DNA of 10,737 nucleotides from CAYOUV01 sp964407265 (GTDB lineage Bacteria > Chloroflexota > Anaerolineae > Anaerolineales > Villigracilaceae): assembly GCA_964407265.1 (NCBI GenBank), contig CAYOUV010000090.1, forward strand, positions 1-10,737, written 5' to 3'. The notes below the pieces were generated by a model. The model was not told the DNA's origin. It made no database searches and worked only from the letters and a program-made list of their open reading frames with translations. This document shows, piece after piece, positions 1 through 6,018 of the stretch (position 1 is its first letter; each line of letters opens with the position of its first letter). The translations under genes were made by a program, and so were the position numbers.

Positions 1-26
1 ACCCGAATTTCGACTTTTTTCATTGG

Positions 27-32
27 TATAAT
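27..32 (+). promoter_or_regulatory. -10 promoter element of the PpiC lipoprotein gene
   Basis: A perfect TATAAT lies at 27-32, and the ATG of the lipoprotein gene begins at 40. Transcription from this element should start about 7 nt downstream, at roughly 39-40, so the mRNA would have almost no 5' leader. A GGAAG at 34-38 could act as a ribosome-binding site only if transcription starts further upstream, and it sits just 1 nt from the ATG. No good -35 hexamer is visible at the right distance, and only 26 bases precede the element in this window. Confidence 0.45.
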
Positions 33-39
33 CGGAAGA

Positions 40-927
40 ATGCTTTCCCGTAAACTGCTTATTCCAATCATCCTGCTCACAACTTTGAGCCTGACTGCCT
101 GCGGATTGGCATCCCCCACAGCCAGCCCGACGCCCGAAGCGCCGACTCCTACCATCGCACCCCCGACCGCCACACCGGAACCGGCAGCGGCGACTGTTAA
201 CGGCGAGGAAATCCCTGTCGCTGAACTGAACGCGGAAGTTGAACGCTACCTGGCCTCGCAGTCCGCTCTGGGCAAAACCGCCTCACCCGAGGATGCCAAG
301 ACCCGCGTACTGGACGACTTGATCGATCAGGTACTGCTCGCACAGCAAGCGCGCCAGGCCGGCTTCCAGGTCGATGACGCCAGCCTCGCCTCCCGCCTGA
401 GTACCCTGGCGCAAAAAGCCGGGGGACAGGAAGCGCTCAATACCTGGATCGCGTCTCACAGCTATACGGACGAGAGCTTCAAGATCGCCTTACGCCGCTC
501 GATTGAAGCTGCCTGGATGCGCGATAAAATCATTAACGGCATTCCCGGTACTGCCGATCAAGTACACGTTCAGCAAATTCTGCTCTATAATCAAGATACA
601 GCACAACAAGTGCTAGACCAGTTGAAGGCCGGCGCCGATTTCGACCAATTGGCAGCCCGCAACGATCCGGCTACGCGCGGCGAATTGGGTTGGTTCCCCC
701 GCGGCTACCTGCTGGACACAAAAATAGAGGACGCGGCTTTTGCCCTACAGCCTGGCCAGTACAGCGATATCATCAGCACCGAGGTAGGCTTCGACATCAT
801 CAAAGTGCTGGAACGCGATCCGCAACATCCGCTCACACCTGACGCTTATTTGGCCATGCAGGAGAAAGCGCTTACAGATTGGTTGCAACAACAACGGCAG
901 AATAGCAAGATCGTCATACAGCCGTAG
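40..927 (+). CDS. PpiC-type (parvulin) peptidyl-prolyl isomerase lipoprotein, SurA/PrsA-like
   Basis: This is probably an extracytoplasmic foldase that isomerises prolyl peptide bonds in exported proteins. The 295-residue product begins with a lipoprotein signal peptide: Lys/Arg at 4-5, a hydrophobic stretch, then lipobox LTAC with the lipidated Cys at 21. A Thr/Pro-rich linker follows (about 25-50). ATVNGEEI (51-58) opens a SurA_N-like helical chaperone region to about 165. The rotamase domain is about 175-260, with GELGWFPRG (214-222) and the FALQPGQYSD...GFDIIKVLER pattern typical of the parvulin family. The length fits PrsA/SurA-type proteins. It probably shares a transcript with the next gene, which starts 10 bp after its stop behind a strong ribosome-binding site. 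The start is supported by the signal peptide. The client proteins are unknown; the membrane protein encoded next is an obvious but unproven candidate. Confidence 0.9.
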   Translation: MLSRKLLIPIILLTTLSLTACGLASPTASPTPEAPTPTIAPPTATPEPAAATVNGEEIPVAELNAEVERYLASQSALGKTASPEDAKTRVLDDLIDQVLLAQQARQAGFQVDDASLASRLSTLAQKAGGQEALNTWIASHSYTDESFKIALRRSIEAAWMRDKIINGIPGTADQVHVQQILLYNQDTAQQVLDQLKAGADFDQLAARNDPATRGELGWFPRGYLLDTKIEDAAFALQPGQYSDIISTEVGFDIIKVLERDPQHPLTPDAYLAMQEKALTDWLQQQRQNSKIVIQP

Positions 928-937
928 GAGAGGATAA

Positions 938-1684
938 ATGGACAATTACGACTTCACCGATCAGCCCTATGACGCCGATACTCCTCGGCGCGGCATATCC
1001 TTTTGGGACATCCTAACTATCGGCGTTCTGGTGGTTACGCTGTGCATGGCTGGTTATTTCTTGCTGATCTTTGTCAATCCCCACAGTCCGATCAACCCAC
1101 TGGCGCCACCTGCCGGGGTAATGGTAAACAGTCTGGCAACAGCCACGATCACCCCCATCCAACTTGAGCCAACCTGGACCGCCACACCCACATTCGCGCC
1201 AACCGCCTCACGCACCCTGGCCCCTACCTGGACACCATTCTGGACCGAGTCACCCGCCTCCCTTTACACCCCGACCAAGACGCCCGCTCCCTCCAAAACC
1301 TCCAAACCGAGTTTTCCTTTCACGGCCTCGGTGATCCCGATCGACAGCACGATCATTCATCCCGAAGCGGCTTGTAACTGGCTGGGCGTAGGCGGACAGG
1401 TGCTGGACAAGGACAACAGCCCGATTAATGCCATTACGGTTCATTTGAGCGGGAAGCTGGGGGATCAAAACGAAGATTACCTGACCGTCAGCGGGACATC
1501 CCCCCAATACGGGCCGGCTGGTTTTGAATTCCAGCTAGGGACGGTGCCGATCGAGTCTAAAAACACCCTATGGATCCAGGTGCTCGACCAGAGCGGGCTG
1601 CCACTTTCGGACAAGATCTACTTCAACACCTATACTGCGTGTGACAAGAATCTGACCCTGATCCGTTTCAAGAAAGTCAAATAG
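938..1684 (+). CDS. Single-pass membrane protein with Thr/Pro linker and exported beta-rich domain, function unknown
   Basis: I do not recognise a named family. The 248-residue protein has a short acidic cytoplasmic tail, then RR at 17-18, one membrane segment (about 24-47), and a Thr/Pro/Ser-rich linker (about 68-125) that probably spans part of the cell wall or surface layer. A C-terminal domain of about 105 residues follows (about 140-248). The domain starts with CNWLGVGGQVLD and runs through PINAITVHLSG and LWIQVLDQSGLPLSDKIYF to TACDKN. The GGQV.D..G.P pattern resembles carboxypeptidase-regulatory or Ig-like beta sandwiches. Cys146 and Cys235 flank the domain and could form a disulfide outside the membrane. 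The start follows AGGAGAGG (926-933) with 4-nt spacing, immediately after the stop of the PpiC gene, which indicates co-transcription. An adhesin, sensor or envelope scaffold role is possible; nothing in the sequence decides. Confidence 0.75.
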   Translation: MDNYDFTDQPYDADTPRRGISFWDILTIGVLVVTLCMAGYFLLIFVNPHSPINPLAPPAGVMVNSLATATITPIQLEPTWTATPTFAPTASRTLAPTWTPFWTESPASLYTPTKTPAPSKTSKPSFPFTASVIPIDSTIIHPEAACNWLGVGGQVLDKDNSPINAITVHLSGKLGDQNEDYLTVSGTSPQYGPAGFEFQLGTVPIESKNTLWIQVLDQSGLPLSDKIYFNTYTACDKNLTLIRFKKVK

Positions 1685-1704
1685 CGACAAAAACAACCAA
1701 CTAA

Positions 1705-1738
1705 AAATATGAGCGCGGCAGGAGCCGCGCTCATATTT
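1705..1738. terminator. Bidirectional intrinsic terminator between convergent genes
   Basis: A perfect 15-bp stem, AAATATGAGCGCGGC (1705-1719) and its exact complement (1724-1738), closes a 4-nt AGGA loop. The A/T-rich outer part of the stem gives a T-tract on either strand. It lies 20 bp after the stop of the plus-strand membrane-protein gene and 7 bp from the stop of the minus-strand aminotransferase gene, so it can end both transcripts. Confidence 0.9.
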
Positions 1739-1745
1739 GTTGAAC

Positions 1746-2663
1746 CTATACTGCCACATTCCAGTCAGCGTATTTTGGATTCTTACCGTGCAAGATATCC
1801 GCGAACAGCTCGCGTATCCTGCTGGAGATCGGCCCCATCTCGCCAGTGCCAATCGTGCGGTAATCCACCCTGGTCGCAACCGTGATCTGCGCCGCTGTGC
1901 CGGTCATAAAGAGCTCATCACAAATGAACACCTCGGTGCGGTCGATCGAACGTTCCACAACCGTCAGACCCAGTTCATTTTTCGCCAGTTCGATGATCGA
2001 ACGGCGCGTGATGCCTTCCAGGATATTGTCGGTCACCGGCGGGGTGATCAAGACGCCATCGCGGACCATGAAGACGTTCATGGCGCTGCCTTCAGAGATA
2101 TGCCCGACCTGGTCGAGAACCAGGGCTTCGTCAAAGCCGGCGCGGGCAGCATCCGTTTTGATCAGGGCCGAGTTGGCATACGCCCCGCTGACCTTCCCGC
2201 GTGCCGGGATCATGTTATCGTCGATCCGCCGCCAGGATGAAATCGTCACGTGGGCGCTGGTATCGTTCTTGACATATTTGTCAAACGGCAGGGCAAAAAT
2301 GGTGATCGCATCGCGCAGATCGTGCAGCCGCACCCCGATCCCTTCAGTGGCTTTATAAATCAGGGGGCGAACGTAGACATCGCGCTGGTAAGCGTCAGCC
2401 CGCAGCAAGTCCAGCGTCACCTGGATCAAACTCTGCTCATCGTGTCCGATCTCCATGCACATCATGTGGGCTGAGTGCAGCAAGCGTCGATAGTGGTCAA
2501 AGGGACGAAAAACGAAGAGCTTTTGCTTCTCTTCGTTCCAGTAACCGCGGATACCGCCAAATACACCAGTACCATAATTGAGAGCGTGTGTCGCCACACC
2601 GACCTTCGCCTCAGAATAAGGGACGATCTTTCCCTCGAAATATGCATGAATGGGAAGCTCCAC
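1746..2663 (-). CDS. ilvE: Branched-chain amino acid aminotransferase (class IV, PLP-dependent)
   Basis: IlvE transfers the amino group between glutamate and the 2-oxo acids of Leu, Ile and Val, the last step of their synthesis and the first of their breakdown, in the cytosol. The 305-residue protein has the full fold-type IV layout. THALNYGTGVFGGIRGY (25-41) is the N-terminal substrate region. The PLP Schiff-base lysine is Lys157 in ARGKVSGAY. Glu191 in ISEGSAMN contacts the PLP ring, and ITRRSIIELA (218-227) and FMTGTAAQI (252-260) complete the cofactor site. The length matches bacterial IlvE (about 305-310). The start is GTG, chosen because AAAGGAGGTG (complement of 2668-2677) lies 4 nt upstream and the N-terminus aligns with the family. 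The gene is a single-gene unit, convergent with the plus-strand pair before it. D-amino-acid transaminase and aminodeoxychorismate lyase share the fold, but the motifs favour IlvE. Confidence 0.95.
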   Translation of the reverse strand: MELPIHAYFEGKIVPYSEAKVGVATHALNYGTGVFGGIRGYWNEEKQKLFVFRPFDHYRRLLHSAHMMCMEIGHDEQSLIQVTLDLLRADAYQRDVYVRPLIYKATEGIGVRLHDLRDAITIFALPFDKYVKNDTSAHVTISSWRRIDDNMIPARGKVSGAYANSALIKTDAARAGFDEALVLDQVGHISEGSAMNVFMVRDGVLITPPVTDNILEGITRRSIIELAKNELGLTVVERSIDRTEVFICDELFMTGTAAQITVATRVDYRTIGTGEMGPISSRIRELFADILHGKNPKYADWNVAV

Positions 2664-2705
2664 TGAGCACCTCCTTTGGAATGAGAGACAAGCTTGGCGG
2701 GCACA

Positions 2706-2711
2706 ATTATA
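2706..2711 (-). promoter_or_regulatory. Likely -10 element of ilvE
   Basis: On the minus strand the sequence is a perfect TATAAT, with its 3' end about 43 nt upstream of the GTG start of ilvE. This would give a leader of about 36 nt containing the strong ribosome-binding site. No convincing -35 hexamer is seen at 16-18 bp. I see no attenuator or leader peptide that would link it to branched-chain amino acid levels. Confidence 0.45.
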
Positions 2712-2770
2712 CTCTAACGCGCTTATCTTACTCCGAGCCCTGTCTGAGGGAGGTTATCCACGAATTACCC

Positions 2771-2798
2771 TTGACATGCCGGGGGATGTGTATATAAT
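2771..2798 (+). promoter_or_regulatory. Consensus sigma-70-type promoter of the ArsR-DUF2087 pair
   Basis: TTGACA (2771-2776) and TATAAT (2793-2798) are both perfect hexamers separated by 16 bp. Transcription should start near 2805, inside the palindrome listed next, leaving a leader of about 34 nt before the ATG at 2839. Such a strong promoter with an operator over the start site is typical of a self-repressed regulator gene. Confidence 0.85.
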
Positions 2799-2826
2799 CT
2801 AATTCGATAAATATCGAATTAGATTA
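2795..2826. promoter_or_regulatory. Perfect 32-bp palindromic operator over the -10/+1 of the regulator promoter
   Basis: TAATCTAATTCGATA (2795-2809) is repeated exactly as its inverse complement at 2812-2826, with only AA between. The left arm includes most of the -10 hexamer and the expected transcription start, so a dimer bound here would block RNA polymerase. A-T-rich inverted repeats of this kind are the usual operators of ArsR-family repressors, and the gene just downstream encodes one. Autoregulation is therefore likely, though not proven. The placement argues against a terminator, because only the right half would be transcribed. Confidence 0.8.
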
Positions 2827-2838
2827 GGATATATAAAA

Positions 2839-3426
2839 ATGAATACAGAGAACCAACCCTCGCAGGAGATGGTCGATTTCGTCAAGGCAATCTCCGATTC
2901 CGATCGCTTGCGTATCATTGGCGTATTGGTCCAGACCCCGGCGCCGGCCAAACAGGTAGCCGAGCAGCTCAGTCTCCCCTTTCGAGACGCCTTTAACCAC
3001 CTGGTCTTTCTTTCCCAGGTCGGTATCCTGCGCGAGCAGGACGGCGTTTACGAACTGGACACCCTTGGCATGGAAAAGCTGGCCCGCAACCAGCTCTTGA
3101 ACCGGCGCGAAAGTTACACACCCGCGCCAGACCTGGACCAGAAGACGCGCAAGGTGCTGGCTACCTACCTCAACCCGGACGGCACGATCCGCCAGATCCC
3201 GCAGCAACCGGCCAAGCTGAAAGTGATCCTGGATTACCTGATCACCGCCTTTACACCCGGCGCGAACTACACCGAGAAGGAGGTCAACACCCTGATCCGC
3301 CGCTTCCACCTGGACGTTTCGGGGCTGCGCCGCGACCTGGTTGATGCCGGCTTTTTGGCGCGCGAGCGCGACGGCTCGCGCTACTGGCGACCGGAAAAAC
3401 CGGATGCCGAAGAAGGCCCCCGATGA
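2839..3426 (+). CDS. ArsR-family winged-helix regulator with C-terminal DUF2087 domain (first of a tandem pair)
   Basis: This is a predicted DNA-binding regulator of 195 residues. An ArsR-type winged helix spans about 10-72 (MVDFVKAISDSDRLRIIGVL, then QVAEQLSLP and the wing LREQDGVYEL). A DUF2087 domain spans about 110-185, with TPGANYTEKEVNTLIRRFH (139-157), LRRDLVDAGFL (163-173) and DGSRYW (178-183). The recognition-helix segment reads PFRDAFNHLVFL, where its neighbour has the canonical PPTVSHHLSKL, so its DNA contacts have diverged or weakened. The CxC-type metal site of classical ArsR proteins is absent, so the signal is unknown. The start follows AGGA at 2826-2829 with 9-nt spacing. The gene lies directly behind the operator and overlaps the next gene by 4 bp. 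Confidence 0.88.
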   Translation: MNTENQPSQEMVDFVKAISDSDRLRIIGVLVQTPAPAKQVAEQLSLPFRDAFNHLVFLSQVGILREQDGVYELDTLGMEKLARNQLLNRRESYTPAPDLDQKTRKVLATYLNPDGTIRQIPQQPAKLKVILDYLITAFTPGANYTEKEVNTLIRRFHLDVSGLRRDLVDAGFLARERDGSRYWRPEKPDAEEGPR

Positions 3427-3998
3427 CCGGCACCCCCAACACCGAATTGGTGGCCTTCTTCAAAGCGCTGGCCGACTCGAATCGCTTGAAAATCGTCGGC
3501 CTGCTGGCCCAACAGCCTTACAGCGTGGAAGAACTGGCTGCCCTGCTGGAACTCAAGCCGCCGACCGTCTCGCATCATTTATCGAAACTGGCTGAGGTCG
3601 GCCTGGTCAGCGCCCGGGCAGAGGGCTATTACAGCGTCTATCAGTTGGAGGAAGCCGCCCTGCTCAAGACCCGCCTGCTGTTTTCACGCGACGACCTGAC
3701 CAGCGTTGCCGAGGATATCGACCTGGACGCCTACGACCGCAAAGTCGTGAATGACTACTCCCGGACCGACGGCAGCCTGAAAACTCTGCCTGCCCAGCGC
3801 AAAAAGCTGGAGGCCGTCCTGCGCTACGTGGTCAAGTCCTTCAAGCCGGGCCAGCATTACAGCGAGAAACAAGTCAATCAAATCCTGGCCCGCTTCCACG
3901 CGGACACCGCCAGCCTGCGCCGCGAACTGGTCGGTTACGGCTTGATGCAGCGCGAGGGCGGAGGCGGGGATTACTGGCGAGTCGAGAATAAGCGCTAG
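3423..3998 (+). CDS. ArsR-family winged-helix regulator with C-terminal DUF2087 domain (second of a tandem pair)
   Basis: The 191-residue paralogue of the preceding product has the same two-domain layout. The ArsR winged helix is about 7-74, with ELVAFFKALADSNRLKIVGL and a textbook recognition helix KPPTVSHHLSKLAEVGLV (45-62). DUF2087 is about 113-187, with KPGQHYSEKQVNQILARFH (141-159), LRRELVGYGLM (165-175) and GGDYWRV (181-187). The ATG overlaps the upstream TGA (ATGA, 3423-3426), and AAGAAGG lies at 3410-3416 with 6-nt spacing, so translation is probably coupled. With its intact recognition helix it is the likelier reader of the 32-bp operator, alone or as a heterodimer with the first copy. 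No metal-binding CxC motif is present. DUF2087 proteins are known as regulator-associated domains of unsettled ligand. No separate target gene follows on this strand. Confidence 0.9.
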   Translation: MTGTPNTELVAFFKALADSNRLKIVGLLAQQPYSVEELAALLELKPPTVSHHLSKLAEVGLVSARAEGYYSVYQLEEAALLKTRLLFSRDDLTSVAEDIDLDAYDRKVVNDYSRTDGSLKTLPAQRKKLEAVLRYVVKSFKPGQHYSEKQVNQILARFHADTASLRRELVGYGLMQREGGGGDYWRVENKR

Positions 3999-4015
3999 AA
4001 TATTCGAGCTTTAGA

Positions 4016-4043
4016 AAAGCAGCGGGATCACTCCTGCTGCTTT
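4016..4043. terminator. Bidirectional terminator overlapping the DUF711 stop codon
   Basis: AAAGCAGCGGGA (4016-4027) pairs with TCCTGCTGCTTT (4032-4043) around a TCAC loop, giving 12 bp with one G-U pair on the plus-strand RNA. The plus strand leaves with TTTCT and the minus strand with TTTTCTAA, so both convergent transcripts can end here. The loop holds the TGA stop of the minus-strand gene (4028-4030) and the right arm encodes its last residues, so coding and terminator functions overlap. Confidence 0.8.
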
Positions 4044-5254
4044 CTGTATCCCAGGTGGAAACTTTCCATGCCTCCGAGCGCCTTCTTCAGGCTTTGCGCT
4101 TCCAGCGCCATGACCCGGCTGTTGGCAAAATAACCAAAATCGAACGCGGTTGGGTCACCGACCTGCTTGCCAGGAATGGGCATCAGGCGCGCGGTCAGGG
4201 GTTTATCCAGCCGCAAGGCCAGCGCGGACAGGTCCAACAGCAGTGCCGCAATTTGAGCGGGTCTGGTATCGCCCGGCAATGGAATGGTGTCCAGTCCTGT
4301 GCCGCAGACCGCCGAATACATCAACAAATCCTTGACCGTCAGCGTCCCCTCGGCGGCGCGCCGGGCCAGCACGGCGTCTTCGAGCACTGGCTGCATGAAA
4401 CCACTGAAGCCCACATGCGGGAAGTCGGCTCGCTCGACCGCCTCGGTCAGGATGGCGGCCGCGGCCAGCGAACCATGCAGTCCAACCTCGGGCACACCCA
4501 GACGCTCAACCGCCGCTCCAAGTGAGGTTGATTCGTCCGGGAAGGGCGCCAGGGAAAAATCGATCCCACCAAAGCGAGTGGTAAACCTGAATTTCAAAAA
4601 ATCCGCCACGTCGCACATGCGCCGGGCCTGTCCCTCCAGGGCGGAAACCAGGCTCTCGCTGCCCGCGGCCACGCTTTTGGCTCGCGCAAAGGCCTCCACC
4701 GCCAGGTCAGCGGCTTCGGTGGCAATTGCAAAGGCCGGTTCATGTCCCTCGTGGTAGGCCGCCGGGAAGAACGGCGCACCGGGCGGCACATTGGCCAGGG
4801 CCGCGAAACGCAGATTGGCGAAGCCGTCCGGCGTGATGGGGGCGCAGCGTGTGATCACCTCGGCGCAGGCCCGGACAGCCGCCAGCGAAAGACCTTTCAC
4901 CGGTTCCGCCATCAGGCCGGAAAAGAAAACGTTCTGGGTCGCCGCTATGGCATCCGGGATGAGGGTATAGCTTTCTGGCAGGTCCGGCAGGGCCGGGCCG
5001 AGGGCTGCATAATCGATGCCGGCCTGCAGGGCGGCGGCTTCGATGGCTTGCGCCAGCTCCGGCAAACGATCGATTTCCTTCCCCTCCAGCAGCAGCGGGA
5101 AAGGCGTGCACGCCAGCCGCGTGGTCTGTACTTCAAAACCTGCAGCTTCGAAGCTGTTCCTGGCTTCGGCCAGGAAGACCCCCGCCGCCTTCAGCTTCTT
5201 CGCCTCCAACGGCCAGCCGGGATTGCAAAAATAAGTAATCGAGCGAATTTTCAT
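4028..5254 (-). CDS. DUF711 (UPF0210) family protein, function unknown
   Basis: The 408-residue protein matches the DUF711 family in order and motifs. MKIRSITYFCNP (1-12) is the N-terminal strand with a conserved Cys at 10. FGGIDFSLAPFPDEST (228-243) and the signature SAVCGTGLDTIPLPGDT (314-330) follow. Known structures of this family show an alpha/beta barrel related to anaerobic ribonucleotide reductase and glycyl-radical enzymes, but no reaction is established. I see no glycyl-radical motif near the C-terminus. Cys10, Cys317 and the GDT stretch are candidate active-site residues by conservation only. It is the last gene of a three-gene unit: its ATG overlaps the TGA of the methyltransferase gene by 4 bp (5251-5254), so translation is probably coupled. 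The protein is predicted cytosolic, with no signal peptide or membrane segment. It is shorter than the roughly 450-residue Firmicutes members. Confidence 0.85.
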   Translation of the reverse strand: MKIRSITYFCNPGWPLEAKKLKAAGVFLAEARNSFEAAGFEVQTTRLACTPFPLLLEGKEIDRLPELAQAIEAAALQAGIDYAALGPALPDLPESYTLIPDAIAATQNVFFSGLMAEPVKGLSLAAVRACAEVITRCAPITPDGFANLRFAALANVPPGAPFFPAAYHEGHEPAFAIATEAADLAVEAFARAKSVAAGSESLVSALEGQARRMCDVADFLKFRFTTRFGGIDFSLAPFPDESTSLGAAVERLGVPEVGLHGSLAAAAILTEAVERADFPHVGFSGFMQPVLEDAVLARRAAEGTLTVKDLLMYSAVCGTGLDTIPLPGDTRPAQIAALLLDLSALALRLDKPLTARLMPIPGKQVGDPTAFDFGYFANSRVMALEAQSLKKALGGMESFHLGYRKQQE

Positions 5255-6018
5255 TGTCTCTGTCTCACCACTTCGAACATCAGGATCGCTCCCGCCACCC
5301 CCGCGTTAAGCGATTCGGCTTGGCCTGGCATTGGGATATGGATGGACCCATCCGCCAGTTGCCGCGCGGATCGGCTGGCGCCTTCGGCTTCCCCGCCCAC
5401 GATCAGCGCCAGCGGGTAACGGAATTCAGCCTGCCAGCAGGCTTGATCGCCCGCCGCATCTGCCAGATAGACTTGCAGCCCGGACAGGCGCGTGCGGATC
5501 TCGTCCCAGCCCAGGGTGAGCACCGGCAAACGGAAGTGCGCTCCCATCCCGGCCCGCACCACCTTCGGCGCGAACGCGTCGGCCGTTTCGGGCGGGATGA
5601 AAACCGCTTCCACGCCCGCCGCCAGCGCCGTGCGCAGCAGGGTACCCAGGTTGCCGGGATCGCGGATTTCATCGGGGATCAGCGCAAAGGTTATCTTAGC
5701 AGGGACAGGCAGCGGCTTGAGGGTCAGCGCCGCCAGGATGCCCTGCGGCGTCTCGGTCTCGCTGGTGGCTTTCATCAGGTGGGCTGCGACCTGCTCCACA
5801 TCGACCCCCTGCGCCTGGAGGCTTTGGAGCAGTTCCCGGCCACGCTCGCTGAGCGTCTCGTCATACAGCACAAAGCGGAAGCCCCAGTCCGCCGCCTGGG
5901 CCTCTTCCAACAGGCGCACGCCTTCAGCCAGGAAAGCTCCGGCTTCACGGCGTTCCTTTGGGCGGCCCTGCAAGGCGCGCACCAGCTTGAGTTTGGCGTT
6001 CTGAGATGAAGTGATCAC
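5251..6018 (-). CDS. SpoU/TrmH-family RNA 2'-O-ribose methyltransferase
   Basis: This is a predicted SAM-dependent enzyme that methylates a ribose 2'-OH in rRNA or tRNA. The 255-residue protein has an N-terminal RNA-binding domain (about 1-95, with MITSSQNAKLKLVRAL and GAFLAEGVRLLEEA) and a SPOUT knot domain. All three SpoU motifs are present: motif 1 around RDPGNLGTLLRTA (119-131) with Asn123 and Arg129, motif 2 LALIVGGEAEGAS (203-215), and motif 3 IPMPGQAESLNAGVAGAI (228-245), whose Ser-Leu-Asn forms part of the SAM knot. The length fits the TsnR/RlmB-like group; the target nucleotide cannot be told. The start is GTG (complement of 6016-6018), within a GTGA overlap with the stop of the macro-domain gene, and the downstream ATGA joins it to DUF711. 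A SpoU methyltransferase often follows rplT in bacteria; here a macro-domain gene lies between. Confidence 0.93.
   Translation of the reverse strand: MITSSQNAKLKLVRALQGRPKERREAGAFLAEGVRLLEEAQAADWGFRFVLYDETLSERGRELLQSLQAQGVDVEQVAAHLMKATSETETPQGILAALTLKPLPVPAKITFALIPDEIRDPGNLGTLLRTALAAGVEAVFIPPETADAFAPKVVRAGMGAHFRLPVLTLGWDEIRTRLSGLQVYLADAAGDQACWQAEFRYPLALIVGGEAEGASRSARQLADGSIHIPMPGQAESLNAGVAGAILMFEVVRQRQ

Noticed and set aside
1737..2358. Plus-strand open frames opposite ilvE
   Set aside because: They overlap a certain ilvE gene on the other strand and begin in a terminator region; no family features are seen.
2754..2762. TTATCCACG, one base from the DnaA box consensus TTATCCACA
   Set aside because: It is a single site without a cluster, AT-rich unwinding element or dnaA/dnaN neighbours, so it does not support an origin.
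3999..4014. AATATTCGAG after the second ArsR gene as a second operator half-site
   Set aside because: Only about six bases resemble the 15-nt arm of the operator, and there is no symmetric partner.
5254..6009. Long plus-strand open frame of 251 codons opposite the SpoU gene
   Set aside because: It mirrors the SpoU gene, which has complete family motifs. The translation is low in complexity, rich in Arg, Gln and His, and matches no family I know. High GC content makes such antisense frames common.
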